The notes under the pieces are model-generated. The model was not told where the DNA came from. It worked only from the letters and a program-made list of their open reading frames with translations, and made no database searches. Below are positions 15,913 to 25,112 of a stretch of 41,803 nucleotides of DNA, piece after piece (the stretch's first letter is position 1; every line of letters starts with the position of its first letter). The translations under genes were made by a program, and so were the position numbers. This DNA is from Vibrio maritimus (GTDB lineage Bacteria; Pseudomonadota; Gammaproteobacteria; Enterobacterales; Vibrionaceae). The DNA lies in assembly GCA_003263775.1 (NCBI GenBank), contig JYJJ01000088.1, forward strand, positions 1-41,803, in the 5' to 3' direction.

Positions 15913-16302
15913 ATGACAAAAGTACTTCATACAGAGTCTGCACCAGCAGCAATTGGTCCTTACGTTCAAGGTGTTGATCTAGGCAACATGGTACTGACTT
16001 CAGGCCAAATCCCTGTGAACCCTCAAACAGGTGACGTATCAGACGACATTTCTGAGCAAGCACGTCAGTCTCTAGACAACGTGAAAGCTGTAGTTGAAGC
16101 ATCTGGCCTGACGGTTTCAGACATCGTTAAAATGACAGTGTTTGTTAAAGACCTTAACGACTTTGGTACTGTGAACGAGGTATACGGCAAGTTCTTCGAT
16201 GAGCACAACGTAGCAAACTACCCAGCGCGCTCTTGTGTTGAAGTTGCTCGTCTTCCTAAAGATGTGAAGATTGAGATTGAAGCAATCGCGGTTCGCAAAT
16301 AA
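15913..16302 (+). CDS. ridA: Reactive intermediate deaminase RidA
   Basis: A 129-residue member of the RidA/YjgF/UK114 family, a trimeric enzyme that hydrolyses reactive enamine/imine intermediates such as 2-aminoacrylate released by PLP enzymes, protecting them from damage. It matches E. coli RidA over nearly all its length: APAAIGPYVQGVDLGNM, TSGQIPVNP, ARQSLDNVKAVVEASGL, PARSCVEVARLPKDVKIEIEAIAVRK, with the conserved Arg of PARSCVEV. I chose ATG 15913 (MTKVLHT) because GGAT sits eight bases before it and family members begin there; ATG 15901 would add four residues. It follows pyrI, as ridA does in E. coli, but a terminator separates them. Intact. Confidence 0.95.
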   Translation: MTKVLHTESAPAAIGPYVQGVDLGNMVLTSGQIPVNPQTGDVSDDISEQARQSLDNVKAVVEASGLTVSDIVKMTVFVKDLNDFGTVNEVYGKFFDEHNVANYPARSCVEVARLPKDVKIEIEAIAVRK

Positions 16303-16320
16303 TCGCTTCGGTTGAAGAGA

Positions 16321-16349
16321 AAAAGGGTTGCCATTGGCAACCCTTTTTT
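16321..16349. terminator. Bidirectional terminator between ridA and plsC
   Basis: AAAAGGGTTGCC and GGCAACCCTTTT form a 12-bp stem with a 3-nt loop, with T runs in both directions. It serves two convergent genes. Confidence 0.93.
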
Positions 16350-16351
16350 GA

Positions 16352-17080
16352 TTATTTCTTCGCGTTCAGTTCGGCGACTTCTGCGTCAAGCTCAGCGAGC
16401 TTCTCTACCATTTGTTCTCGGCAAACATTCGCCAGTTTGCGCACATCTTCTTTACCGTAGCCTTCAATAGAGACCGGTGGCAACATCTCAACGATGATAT
16501 GACCGTTATCCCACTTGTTGAGCTTTAAATGGCCGGTGCTGCTGCAAACGATTGGAATGATTGGCACTTCTGCACCGATAGCCGCATGGAAAGCACCAGT
16601 CTTGAACGGCAGTAAGCCGCGACCGCGTGAGCGAGTTCCTTCAGGGAACATCCATACCGATAGGTTACTCTTCTTCATGCTATCAACCACTTGGTCGATC
16701 GTACCTTTCGCTTTGCTGCGGTTAGCACGGTCAATCAAGATGTTACCTGTTAGGTAGTATAGCTGACCAAAAAGCGGCATCCACAGTAGGCTCTTTTTAC
16801 CTACCGTCACCACGTTTGGTGTCACCGCTGAAGAGACAGTAAACAAATCCCAGTTGTTCTGGTGGTTAGCAATATAGATGTGTTGGCCACGTTTGTACGC
16901 ATCTTCAGGAAGGCGCAAATCAAGTTTCACACCAAGGATCTTCGACATCGCACCAAAGTAACGACCGAAGGTAAAAACGTGTTTTGGATTTCTTGGGCTC
17001 AGCAGGCAGTAGCCGCAGCCAAATACAAACATCACAACGGCGAAGATAGCCACTGCAATGCAGCGAAATAAAGCAACCAT
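16352..17080 (-). CDS. plsC: 1-acyl-sn-glycerol-3-phosphate acyltransferase
   Basis: Transfers an acyl group to lysophosphatidic acid to make phosphatidic acid at the inner membrane. A hydrophobic N-terminal segment (about residues 7-27) is a membrane anchor. The acyltransferase motifs are NHQNNWD (His73, Asp78), GNILIDR, FPEGTRS (145-151) and a later VPIIPIV. ATG 17080 is preferred because GGAG lies six bases upstream; the frame is open further to 17104. A C-terminal charged tail (ELDAEVAELNAKK) follows. It is downstream of murA on the same strand but has a terminator in front, so it may be expressed separately or by readthrough. Intact. Confidence 0.92.
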   Translation of the reverse strand: MVALFRCIAVAIFAVVMFVFGCGYCLLSPRNPKHVFTFGRYFGAMSKILGVKLDLRLPEDAYKRGQHIYIANHQNNWDLFTVSSAVTPNVVTVGKKSLLWMPLFGQLYYLTGNILIDRANRSKAKGTIDQVVDSMKKSNLSVWMFPEGTRSRGRGLLPFKTGAFHAAIGAEVPIIPIVCSSTGHLKLNKWDNGHIIVEMLPPVSIEGYGKEDVRKLANVCREQMVEKLAELDAEVAELNAKK

Positions 17081-17102
17081 TTTGTTCTCCGACAATGGCT
17101 TC

Positions 17103-17134
17103 AAAAAAAAGCCGAAACCCTTGGATTTCGGCTA
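17103..17134 (-). terminator. Terminator of murA
   Basis: On the minus strand AGCCGAAA pairs with TTTCGGCT around an 8-nt loop, followed by a run of eight T. It sits between murA and plsC. Confidence 0.9.
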
Positions 17135-17152
17135 ATTGAATCTTAAATGTTG

Positions 17153-18418
17153 TTATTCATCGCCCGCGACACGGGTAATGTTGGCACCCAGCGCTGACAA
17201 TTTGTCTTCAATGCGCTCATAACCGCGATCGATGTGATAGATACGGTCAACGATGGTCTCACCTTGCGCAATACAACCAGCAATCACTAAGCTCGCTGAA
17301 GCACGTAGGTCGGTTGCCATCACTTGAGCACCGCTGAGTGATTCCACATCGCCACAGATAACGGTGTTACCTTCAATTTCCGCTTTTGCACCCATACGCA
17401 TTAGCTCAGGCACATGCATAAAGCGGTTTTCAAAGATAGTTTCCGTGATCACGCCACCGCCTTTCGCCATCATATTCAATAGCGTAAACTGCGCTTGCAT
17501 GTCCGTTGGGAAACCAGGGTGAGGCGCCGTGCGAATCGATACTGCTTTAAGCTCGCGACCCGTCATATCTAGAGAGATCCAGTCATCGCCAGTCTCAACG
17601 TCAGCGCCCGCTTCTTCAAGCTTAGCCAGTACTGCCTCAAGCAGATGTGCACTGGTATTACGGCAAACCACTTTACCGCCAGATACTGCTGCTGCAACCA
17701 AGAAGGTACCTGTTTCAATGCGGTCTGCAACCACAGTGTGCTTACCACCAGAAAGACGCTCAACACCTTCGATGGTGATAGTGTCTGTACCCGCGCCCGT
17801 CACTTTAGCACCAAGCTTGTTCAGGAAGTCTGCGGTATCCACAATCTCTGGTTCACGTGCTGCGTTATCAAGCACGGTAGTGCCTTCAGCGAGCGTTGCA
17901 GCACACATAATAGTAATGGTTGCGCCAACACTGACTTTGTCCATCACGATATGCGCGCCTTTCAGGCGACCATCAACTTCTGCTTTCACGTAACCATCTT
18001 CAAGCGTGATAGTCGCACCGAGCTGCTCTAGACCATGGATATGAAGATCCACAGGGCGAGCACCGATCGCACAACCACCTGGCAATGACACTTGGCCTTT
18101 ACCAAAACGAGCCACAAGAGGACCGAGAGCCCAAATGGATGCACGCATGGTTTTCACCAAGTCATAAGGTGCACATAGCTCATTGATTTCGCTACCATCA
18201 ACGTGCACAGAGCCGTTACGATGCACTTTGGCACCCAAGCGACTCAGTAGCTTCATCGTCGTATCAATATCGCGAAGATGAGGGACGTTAGCGACTTCTA
18301 CTGGCTCTTCTGCCAGAATAGAAGCAAACAAAATTGGCAGTGCTGCGTTCTTAGCACCAGAGATCGACACTTCGCCACTCAGCGGCGCGTTCGATCCAAT
18401 AACTCGAAACTTATCCAT
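17153..18418 (-). CDS. murA: UDP-N-acetylglucosamine 1-carboxyvinyltransferase
   Basis: Adds enolpyruvate from PEP to UDP-GlcNAc, the first committed step of peptidoglycan synthesis in the cytoplasm. The 421-residue length is typical. Key residues: Lys23 in SGAKNAALPIL and the catalytic Cys116 in LPGGCAIGARPVDLH, the cysteine that fosfomycin alkylates. PHPGFPTDMQAQF is a further conserved block. It is the last gene of the mlaFEDCB-ibaG-murA cluster, 9 bp after ibaG, the same order as in E. coli, and is followed by a strong terminator. Intact. Confidence 0.97.
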   Translation of the reverse strand: MDKFRVIGSNAPLSGEVSISGAKNAALPILFASILAEEPVEVANVPHLRDIDTTMKLLSRLGAKVHRNGSVHVDGSEINELCAPYDLVKTMRASIWALGPLVARFGKGQVSLPGGCAIGARPVDLHIHGLEQLGATITLEDGYVKAEVDGRLKGAHIVMDKVSVGATITIMCAATLAEGTTVLDNAAREPEIVDTADFLNKLGAKVTGAGTDTITIEGVERLSGGKHTVVADRIETGTFLVAAAVSGGKVVCRNTSAHLLEAVLAKLEEAGADVETGDDWISLDMTGRELKAVSIRTAPHPGFPTDMQAQFTLLNMMAKGGGVITETIFENRFMHVPELMRMGAKAEIEGNTVICGDVESLSGAQVMATDLRASASLVIAGCIAQGETIVDRIYHIDRGYERIEDKLSALGANITRVAGDE

Positions 18419-18427
18419 TAATAAACC

Positions 18428-18682
18428 TTAAAGAGACATCAGCTTTTTATCACGAGCCCACTCTTCTGGAGTATAGGCTTTAATTGATACTGCGTGGATG
18501 TCATTACGCTGAATGTATTCCATCAGCGGAGCGTAAATCGTCTGCTGTTTTTTAACTCGGCTCATGCCTTCAAATTGAGCATCTACCGCGATCACTTCAT
18601 AGTGGCTACCTTCGCCTTTGACGATAAGCTCTTCTAGGTTCAACGCGTTTTGTAATAGTTCCTGTACTTTTGTGCTATCCAC
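18428..18682 (-). CDS. ibaG: BolA-family protein IbaG
   Basis: An 84-residue BolA/IbaG family protein. Such proteins form 2Fe-2S complexes with monothiol glutaredoxins, and in E. coli and V. cholerae IbaG has been linked to acid tolerance and envelope or iron homeostasis. The family features are the GEGSHYEVIAVDAQFEGMSRVKKQQTIYAPL core, including the conserved His ligand candidate, and a C-terminal helix with IHAVSIKAYTPEEW. It sits between mlaB and murA, with 9 bp on either side, and is clearly cotranscribed. Intact. Confidence 0.93.
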   Translation of the reverse strand: MDSTKVQELLQNALNLEELIVKGEGSHYEVIAVDAQFEGMSRVKKQQTIYAPLMEYIQRNDIHAVSIKAYTPEEWARDKKLMSL

Positions 18683-18691
18683 AAGATACTC

Positions 18692-18991
18692 CTAAATGTG
18701 TTTCTCTATGACTGATTCAACGTTGTATAGCTGAAACAGTATGTTCAGCTCATCGGGCACGAAGCTGAGCATTATATGACACTTTCGATTTTTTGCATGC
18801 TCTAATAAGTGGATTAACATCACCAATCCAGCAGAATCGAAGCGTTCAACCTGTTCTAACACCAAATTCATCTCTGGCTGAGTGAAATTAATGCGCTGAA
18901 CATCACGCCAAAGTGCTGGCACAGTATCGCGGCTTATATTACCCACCAATGCCAAGCTTGTGTCAGTACGCTGTTCTAATTTTGCTTCCAT
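18692..18991 (-). CDS. mlaB: Phospholipid transport protein MlaB (STAS domain)
   Basis: A 99-residue STAS-domain protein, the cytoplasmic partner of the MlaF ATPase in the MlaFEDB inner-membrane complex that moves phospholipids between the outer and inner membranes. The STAS core is NLVLEQVERFDSAGLVMLIHLLEHAK, including the DSAG loop. Its ATG overlaps the mlaC stop codon (TAATG), indicating translational coupling. Intact. Confidence 0.92.
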   Translation of the reverse strand: MEAKLEQRTDTSLALVGNISRDTVPALWRDVQRINFTQPEMNLVLEQVERFDSAGLVMLIHLLEHAKNRKCHIMLSFVPDELNILFQLYNVESVIEKHI

Positions 18992-19644
18992 TACTTCCCG
19001 CTGCCCTCAAAACGAATTGGCGCTTTCGCCAACTGTTCAAGCTCATCAGCAACCGAAAGGATGCCCTCTTGACGGATCTTGGTGTTCCATTCCGACTGCT
19101 TACTGGAGAGCAGACTGATGCCTTCAGCAATCATATCGAACGCTTTCCATTCGCCGGTTTTCTTATCCTTGCGGAGTTTGAACTCTAGATTAATGTTCGG
19201 TCTTGGTGAGTCCATGATGGTCACCTTAACGCCGATGATAGAGGTTTTATCGTCGATTTTTGGTTCCGGTCCAAACTTCACTTCTTGGTCGGTATACTGT
19301 GTTAGAACCTGCGCGTACGACGTCACTAAATAGGCTCGAAACGCTTTTATGAACTCAAGCACATCTTCACGTTTCGCCCCTTTTAGGTTAGGCCCAAGGA
19401 GTTTGAGTGCCGCATAGCGATAATTCACATAAGGCATCAGTTCCTCTTCCACTACCACTTTCAAATGGTCAGGATCGGCTTTAATCATATCCTGCTCCGC
19501 GCTAAGGCGAGAGAAAGCCTGATCTGAGACCTTAATGATCATGTCATAAGGTTTGGTGGCATCAATCGTATCAGCCATCACATTCGCTGAGAGTAAGATT
19601 GTCACCACCAGCGCCGAACATACTTCAAACCATCGCTTTAACAT
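18991..19644 (-). CDS. mlaC: Periplasmic phospholipid-binding protein MlaC
   Basis: A 217-residue periplasmic shuttle that carries phospholipid between the outer-membrane MlaA complex and inner-membrane MlaFEDB. The N-terminal 24 residues form a signal peptide (basic MLKRW, hydrophobic core, cleavage likely after VMA in SANVMADT). The mature part has the MlaC fold segments PDHLKVVVEEELMPYVNYRYAALKLLG and FRAYLVTSYAQVLTQYTDQEV. It starts 3 bp after mlaD and overlaps mlaB. Intact. Confidence 0.94.
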   Translation of the reverse strand: MLKRWFEVCSALVVTILLSANVMADTIDATKPYDMIIKVSDQAFSRLSAEQDMIKADPDHLKVVVEEELMPYVNYRYAALKLLGPNLKGAKREDVLEFIKAFRAYLVTSYAQVLTQYTDQEVKFGPEPKIDDKTSIIGVKVTIMDSPRPNINLEFKLRKDKKTGEWKAFDMIAEGISLLSSKQSEWNTKIRQEGILSVADELEQLAKAPIRFEGSGK

Positions 19645-19647
19645 CTG

Positions 19648-20133
19648 TTACTCCTTGCTGCTCTCATCCGAACCGCCGATGCTATACAGCACCTGGCCAA
19701 TCATATCCTCTAGTACCAATGCCGATTTCGTGTCTTCAATTCGGTCACCATCGGCTAAATAACCTTCATCATCAAAAACAAAGCCAGGTACCAGTCCAAT
19801 ATACTGCTCGCCAATCAATCCCGAGGTCAGTACTTGTGCGCTAGAAGTATCTGGAAACTGATAGTCACTGCTGATCGCCAAACTTACGATCGGTAGAAAT
19901 GACTCTTTATCGAGATGGATATCACTCACTCGTCCAATGACCACGCCTCCCACTTTGACTGGGGAGCGCACTTTTAGACTGCCAATATTGTCGAACCTAG
20001 CTTCTAGAGTATAAGTATCACCAGAGCCTAGACTCTTGACGTCAGCAACCTGAAAAATCATGAACAAGATTGCGCACAGGCCTAACAACACAAAACTGCC
20101 TACCCACAATTCCAACTTTCTTGTCTGTTGCAT
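19648..20133 (-). CDS. mlaD: Membrane-anchored MCE protein MlaD
   Basis: A 161-residue protein with one N-terminal membrane helix (about residues 8-28) and a single MCE domain (YTLEARFDNIGSLKVRSPVKVGGVVIGRVSDI) that forms a periplasmic hexameric ring on MlaE and passes lipids to and from MlaC. Family segments LTSGLIGEQYIGLVPG are clear. It lies between mlaE and mlaC in the operon. Intact; length is as expected for Vibrio. Confidence 0.94.
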   Translation of the reverse strand: MQQTRKLELWVGSFVLLGLCAILFMIFQVADVKSLGSGDTYTLEARFDNIGSLKVRSPVKVGGVVIGRVSDIHLDKESFLPIVSLAISSDYQFPDTSSAQVLTSGLIGEQYIGLVPGFVFDDEGYLADGDRIEDTKSALVLEDMIGQVLYSIGGSDESSKE

Positions 20134-20162
20134 TAAGAGTTCCTTTAATTATTGTTTTAAGC

Positions 20163-20950
20163 TTAGTTGCCAAACATCAAGGCAGTAAGAACAAAATCTA
20201 ATCCGAGCACCGCAAGCGAGGAATGCACTACGGTTCGCGTCGTCGCCTGACTGATACCTTCAGAGGTAGGCGTCGCGTCATAGCCATTAAATAGAGCAAT
20301 CCAAGTGACGGTAATCGCAAACATCACACACTTAATCGCACTGTTGCCGATATCACGACCTAGCTCCACAGAAGACTGCATCGCTGACCAGAAGCTACCA
20401 TGATCGATGCCTTTCCAATCCACGCCCACTAACTGTCCCCCCAAATACCCACCGACATAAAGATCATCGCCAGTAGTGGCATGGAGATAACACCCGCCCA
20501 AAAGCGCGGCGCCACAACACGTTTTATCGGATCAACAGCCATCATTTCTAAACTGGATAACTGTTCGGTGGCTTTCATTAAGCCGATTTCAGCGGTCAAT
20601 GCAGAGCCTGCACGACCCGCAAAAAGCAGCGCAGTCACCACAGGGCCGAGCTCTCTGAGCAGTGATAGCGCGACCATTTGACCAAGGCTACCTTCTGCAC
20701 CGTAGTCCACCAGCACCACATAGCCTTGTAAACTCAGTACCATGCCAATGAATAGTCCTGAGACCAAAATAATCGCCAGAGACTGCACCCCGACGTTATA
20801 AAGTTGTTTGACCAGCAGTGGGAAATGCTTTTTCGGCTGTGGACGAGATAACACCACACCCAACAGCATAAACGTCGCCCGGCCCCATGCATAACCTACA
20901 GACAGCGCGCGCTGGCCGACTTTTTGAACCCACAGCGAAAGCGATGCCAT
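20163..20950 (-). CDS. mlaE: Phospholipid ABC transporter permease MlaE (one frameshift)
   Basis: Inner-membrane permease of the MlaFEDB complex. The repaired protein is 262 residues with an amphipathic N-terminus and about five membrane segments. Family signatures are LFIGMVLSLQGYVVLVDYGAEGSLGQMVALSLLRELGPVVTALLFAGRAGSALTAEIG and LMKATEQLSSLEMMAVDPIKRVVAPRF. The frame breaks in the run of six C at 20437-20442 (a G run on the coding strand); one more base restores MSVGIWGGQLVGVDWKGI. After correction of both genes, ATG 20950 lies a single base after the mlaF stop, as expected in this operon. Confidence 0.93.
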
Positions 20951-20951
20951 A

Positions 20952-21745
20952 TTAAAATAGCTCCTGTTCTAACGGGGAGGCAGGAAAGCGAAATGGCACT
21001 GGACCATCGCTTCGCCTTTAAGGAATTGTTGTACTTGAGGATCTGGGTTATTGCGCAGTTCATCTGGCGTGCCTTTGGCAACAATTTTGCCATTCGCCAG
21101 CAAATAGACCCAGTCGGCAATCGACATCACCTCAGGCACATCATGAGAGACGACCACAGAAGTGACATTTAGAGCGTTATTGAGCTTGCGGATAAGCTCT
21201 ACTAGCACCCCCATGGTAATGGGGTCTTGGCCGACAAACGGTTCATCATAGAGAATCAACTCGGGATCAAGGGCGATTGCTCTTGCCAATGCTGCGCGCC
21301 TTGCCATACCGCCAGAGAGTTCACTCGGCATCAGCTCTGCCGCACCTCTTAAGCCAACAGCCTCGAGCTTCAGCAGCACCAGCGTGCGGATCATAGACTC
21401 ATCTAATTCAGTGTGCTCACGCAGCGGAAATGCCACGTTGTCGAACACCGTCAAATCCGTAAACAGCGCGCCTGATTGGAACAGCATGCTCATTTTTTTG
21501 CGAACTTGATAAAGACGTTTACGAGACAAAGTTGGAATATTGTCGCCGTCAAACCACACCTCTCCTTGGTCCGGCATCAACTGCCCACCAATCAAGCGTA
21601 GTAGTGTCGTTTTACCAATTCCCGATGGTCCCATTATGGCGGTCACTTTACCTTTTGGCACATGCAGTTCAATATCATCAAAGATGACTCGTGAACCACG
21701 TGAAAAAGATAACCCGCTAATAGAAACCAAGTCATTGTTTGACAT
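20952..21745 (-). CDS. mlaF: Phospholipid ABC transporter ATPase MlaF (one frameshift near the C-terminus)
   Basis: Cytoplasmic ATPase of MlaFEDB. Walker A is GPSGIGKTT (about 39-47), with signature LSGGMARRAALARAIALDP, Walker B LILYDEPFVGQDP and VVSHDVPEV. ATG 21745 (MSNNDLVS) follows AAGGA; an upstream start at 21769 is less likely. As written the frame stops at 20969 after an odd tail (MVQCHFAFLPPR). Restoring one base in a GG pair near 21008 instead gives GEADGPVPFRFPASPLEQELF and a TAA one base before mlaE. That fits Mla family ends far better, so I place the end at 20952. First gene of mlaFEDCB-ibaG-murA, divergent from the exchanger gene. Confidence 0.93.
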
Positions 21746-22044
21746 AGACTTCCTTATCTCGATTTCCAAGCTTTATAACCTTCCATGATAATGATACCTG
21801 ACTGCAATTAAAACCCTTACATTCACTCAGTTGTATAAACAATTCAACAAAATACTCCATATGAATAAGCCATGGCCTGTTTTTAACGTCCTGGCTTCAC
21901 TCAACAAATTGTCAAATTGCGATAGTAAAGGTACGTAATTAACAGTGTAATCGGTATTTTATTTATTGATTAGCTTCCATTTTGGATGACAAAGCGTCAA
22001 AATTAGCCGCCAATTGTCTCAGAAAAAAAGAAGTGGAATTAAAC

Positions 22045-23016
22045 ATGCTCGAAGCCGTGGTGTTTCTGATTATTGGACTGGTTTTTCTCGTATGGAGTGC
22101 GGACAAACTGGTATTTGGTGCTGCCGCGTTGGCACGCAACGTAGGTATCTCACCACTGGTGATTGGCATGACCATTCTAGCAATGGGCTCGTCCGCTCCA
22201 GAAATGATGGTATCTGCTACTGCAGCACTGGAAGGCAAAACAGACACCGCTGTTGGTAACGTGCTTGGTTCCAACATTGCTAACATCGCACTTATCCTCG
22301 GCATTACCGCGATGATCAAGCCACTTTCTATCTCATCAGCCGTTCTGAGACGTGAACTCCCGCTGATGATTGCAGTCACACTGATTGCCGGCCTTATTCT
22401 TTGGGACAGTCACCTTGGTTTCTTTGAAGGTGTCATTCTGTTCGCTTTATTTGCCGCCTTCATCCTAGCCATGCTTCGTATTAGTAAAGCTGAAAAAGAA
22501 AGCGGGAATGCCGATGCTTTACTGGACGATCAAGAATCTGAAGTGCCAGAAGGCGTCAGCAATGCCAAAGCCGCGATGTGGGTAGTCATTGGTCTGATTG
22601 TGCTTCCCCTGGCTGCGGATCGTTTGGTCGACAGCGCGGTTGTTATCGCACAATATTTTGGAATGAGCGACCTAGTGATAGGTCTGACTATCATTGCAAT
22701 CGGTACCAGTTTACCTGAGCTTGCCGCCTCTCTTGCTGGCGTGCTCAAAGGCGAAGATGATATGGCCGTGGGCAATATCATCGGCTCCAACGTTTTCAAC
22801 ATCCTTGCCGTTATGGGTATCCCAGGCGTCCTCAACCCATCGCTTTTAAGCGAGCATGCGATGGGCCGAGATTTCTGGGTGATGCTAGGGCTATCTTTGC
22901 TCCTTGTTGTTATGGCTCTTGGCAAGTCGAAAAGTATTAATCGCATCGAAGGGGGCATTTTATTTGTGCTCTTCTTAGGTTATCAAGTGTATCTATTTGC
23001 CAATATGGCAGCTTAG
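22045..23016 (+). CDS. yrbG: Calcium/sodium antiporter, CaCA family (YrbG-like)
   Basis: A 323-residue inner-membrane protein with about ten membrane helices in two inverted halves. Each half has an alpha-repeat: GMTILAMGSSAPEMMVSATAALEGKTDTAVGNVLGSNIANIALILG and GLTIIAIGTSLPELAASLAGVLKGEDDMAVGNIIGSNVFNILAVMG. These GSS/GTS-PE motifs bind cations in the CaCA superfamily. The physiological substrate is unproven for YrbG itself. I chose ATG 22045 (MLEAVVFLIIGL), which begins at the first helix as in E. coli; the frame is open further upstream. It is the first gene of the rightward yrbG-kdsD-kdsC-lptCAB cluster. The 299-bp gap to mlaF holds divergent promoters that I could not define well. Intact. 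Confidence 0.9.
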   Translation: MLEAVVFLIIGLVFLVWSADKLVFGAAALARNVGISPLVIGMTILAMGSSAPEMMVSATAALEGKTDTAVGNVLGSNIANIALILGITAMIKPLSISSAVLRRELPLMIAVTLIAGLILWDSHLGFFEGVILFALFAAFILAMLRISKAEKESGNADALLDDQESEVPEGVSNAKAAMWVVIGLIVLPLAADRLVDSAVVIAQYFGMSDLVIGLTIIAIGTSLPELAASLAGVLKGEDDMAVGNIIGSNVFNILAVMGIPGVLNPSLLSEHAMGRDFWVMLGLSLLLVVMALGKSKSINRIEGGILFVLFLGYQVYLFANMAA

Positions 23017-23026
23017 GAGCAATTGT

Positions 23027-23995
23027 ATGTCTGAATTTGATTTCATTGGCAGTGCCAAACGTGTTCTAAATACCGAAGTACAAGCGTTAATGCATATTGA
23101 GCGCTACTTTGACGAACATTTTGAAGCGGTATGCCAAGCCATTTTGAACCATCAAGGTAAAGTGATCGTGATGGGGATTGGCAAATCTGGGCATATTGGT
23201 AAGAAAATCGCGGCAACTCTTGCAAGCACAGGTACGTCGGCGTTTTTTGTTCACCCAGGTGAAGCGGCACATGGCGACTTGGGCATGGTAGAAGCTCGCG
23301 ATCTGGTGATTGCGATTTCAAATTCAGGCGAAGCGCATGAAATCATCAGTCTGTTCCCAGTATTCAAACGCTTAGGTATTACGACCGTCAGCATGACCGG
23401 TAAGCCAGAGTCGACAATGGGTAAGCTTTCCGATTACCACTTGCAAATCACAGTACCTAAAGAAGCCTGTCCTTTAGAGCTTGCCCCAACGTCGAGCTCA
23501 ACCGCCACACTGGTCATGGGTGATGCTCTGGCCATGGCGCTGCTAGAAGCTCGCGGCTTTAGCGAGGAAGACTTTGCTCTCTCTCATCCAGGTGGCGCAC
23601 TAGGTCGCAAGCTGCTTCTGAAGCTGAGCGATATCATGCACACTGGTGATGCACTTCCGATGGTCGGCCCAAGCACTTTAATTCGTGACGCCCTACTAGA
23701 GATCTCAAACAAAGGGCTTGGTATGACGACTATTGTCGATGACAAGCAAACCCTGCTTGGTATTTTCACCGATGGAGACCTACGTCGTATTCTCGACCGC
23801 CGCGTGGATATTCACGAAACGACCATTGGCGAAGTCATGATTGCTACACCGACTACGGCAACGCCAAACATGTTGGCGGCAGAAGGACTAAACTTGATGC
23901 AGTCGAAAAAGATTAGTGGCCTAGTTCTACTGGAACAAAACAAAGTAGTCGGAGCCCTAAACATGCATGATTTGCTCAAAGCAGGAGTAGTGTAA
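23027..23995 (+). CDS. kdsD: D-arabinose 5-phosphate isomerase
   Basis: Converts ribulose 5-phosphate to arabinose 5-phosphate for the LPS sugar Kdo. The 322-residue protein has an N-terminal SIS domain (VIVMGIGKSGHIGKKIAATLASTGT, ISNSGEAHEI, LAPTSSSTATLVMGDALAMALLEARGF, LSHPGGALGRKLL). Two CBS domains follow (from MHTGDALPMV to the end). Start ATG 23027 follows TAGGAG; its stop TAA overlaps the kdsC ATG. It is adjacent to kdsC and the lpt genes, matching its place in the Kdo pathway. Intact. Confidence 0.95.
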   Translation: MSEFDFIGSAKRVLNTEVQALMHIERYFDEHFEAVCQAILNHQGKVIVMGIGKSGHIGKKIAATLASTGTSAFFVHPGEAAHGDLGMVEARDLVIAISNSGEAHEIISLFPVFKRLGITTVSMTGKPESTMGKLSDYHLQITVPKEACPLELAPTSSSTATLVMGDALAMALLEARGFSEEDFALSHPGGALGRKLLLKLSDIMHTGDALPMVGPSTLIRDALLEISNKGLGMTTIVDDKQTLLGIFTDGDLRRILDRRVDIHETTIGEVMIATPTTATPNMLAAEGLNLMQSKKISGLVLLEQNKVVGALNMHDLLKAGVV

Positions 23996-24552
23996 TGTCT
24001 GAGTCCGTTGAAACACTTTATGGCCCAATCAGCAAAGTTACGGTAGAAAAAGCCGCGGCTATTGAGTTATTAATTTGCGACGTTGACGGCGTGTTTTCTG
24101 ATGGCCTTATTTATATGGGTAACGATGGTGAAGAGCTGAAGACTTTCCATACTCGTGACGGCTACGGCGTCAAAGCGTTGATGAGTGCGGGTGTACACGT
24201 GGCCATCATTACTGGACGTAGCTCAAAAATTGTTGAGAACCGCATGAAAGCCCTTGGCATCACATTGATTTACCAAGGACAAGATGACAAAGTAGTTGCT
24301 TACCAAGACATTTGCGACAAACTTGGCATTGCCCCTCAGCATACCGCTTACATCGGCGATGACTTGATCGACTGGCCTGTAATGGTACAGGTTGGACTCG
24401 GTGTATGCGTGGCGGATGGTCATCCACTTTTAGCAAAAAAAGCAGACCACGTGACGACGATTCGCGGTGGACATGGCGCGGTTAGGGAAATCTGTGATCT
24501 GATCCTAGAATCAAAGGGAGAACTTGAGCTTCACAAGGGTCTAAGTATATGA
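23995..24552 (+). CDS. kdsC: 3-deoxy-D-manno-octulosonate 8-phosphate phosphatase
   Basis: A HAD-family phosphatase that releases Kdo from Kdo 8-phosphate. The 185-residue protein has the nucleophile motif LLICDVDGVFSDG with Asp29 and Asp31, ITGRSSKIVENR as motif II and YIGDDLIDWPVM as motif IV. It belongs to the small C0 HAD group that works as a tetramer. Coupled to kdsD by a TAATG overlap and to lptC by an ATGA overlap. Intact. Confidence 0.95.
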   Translation: MSESVETLYGPISKVTVEKAAAIELLICDVDGVFSDGLIYMGNDGEELKTFHTRDGYGVKALMSAGVHVAIITGRSSKIVENRMKALGITLIYQGQDDKVVAYQDICDKLGIAPQHTAYIGDDLIDWPVMVQVGLGVCVADGHPLLAKKADHVTTIRGGHGAVREICDLILESKGELELHKGLSI

Positions 24553-25112
24553 GTTTGTCTCGTATTCTTTATAGTTTACTTGCCATTATCTCAATTGGGA
24601 GTGCGGTTTATCTGTACACCAAGGACGAATCTAGCACGATTAAAATCGTCCCTGATATTGAGTTGCCAGCTTTCAGTGGATTGAACGTACATAACATTTC
24701 CTACACTGACACCGGCATTCGAAGCTACACGATCAACTCCGTACACTTGGAGCACTTTGCTCAACAAGGAAATACTGTTTTTGAGAGCCCGGTGTTGTCT
24801 ATCTACGCGGACGGCACAACAAAAGAGTGGGAAATTTCCGCTGATAGAGCGGTATTAGACAAAGATGAAGTCCTCACGCTTTATGACAATGTTCTTGCTC
24901 AAAATCTGCTACCAGAATCAGGATTTGATACACTAGAAAGTCAGAAGATGAGCATTAAACTAACCAACCGAGATTTTTGGACCGACACAAAAGTCATTAT
25001 GCTCGGGCCGCAATTTGAAACTCACGGCGAAGCGATGAAAGGAAACTTTGCAGATAATATCGCCGAAGTTTATAACAAAGTGAACAGTAGATATGAAACT
25101 CTCACACCTTAG
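24549..25112 (+). CDS. lptC: LPS export protein LptC
   Basis: A 187-residue bitopic protein: one N-terminal membrane helix (about residues 6-23), then a periplasmic beta-jellyroll that receives LPS from LptB2FG and hands it to LptA. The segment TGIRSYTINSVHLEHFAQQGNTVFESPVLSIY and the repeated strand pattern after it fit the family. The start overlaps the kdsC stop, and its end overlaps lptA by 20 bases, so these genes are translationally coupled. Intact. Confidence 0.93.
   Translation: MSLSRILYSLLAIISIGSAVYLYTKDESSTIKIVPDIELPAFSGLNVHNISYTDTGIRSYTINSVHLEHFAQQGNTVFESPVLSIYADGTTKEWEISADRAVLDKDEVLTLYDNVLAQNLLPESGFDTLESQKMSIKLTNRDFWTDTKVIMLGPQFETHGEAMKGNFADNIAEVYNKVNSRYETLTP

Noticed and set aside
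21963..22379. 138-residue minus-strand open frame opposite the antiporter gene
   Set aside because: Low-complexity Ser/Ala/Met-rich product typical of an antisense shadow of a membrane protein.
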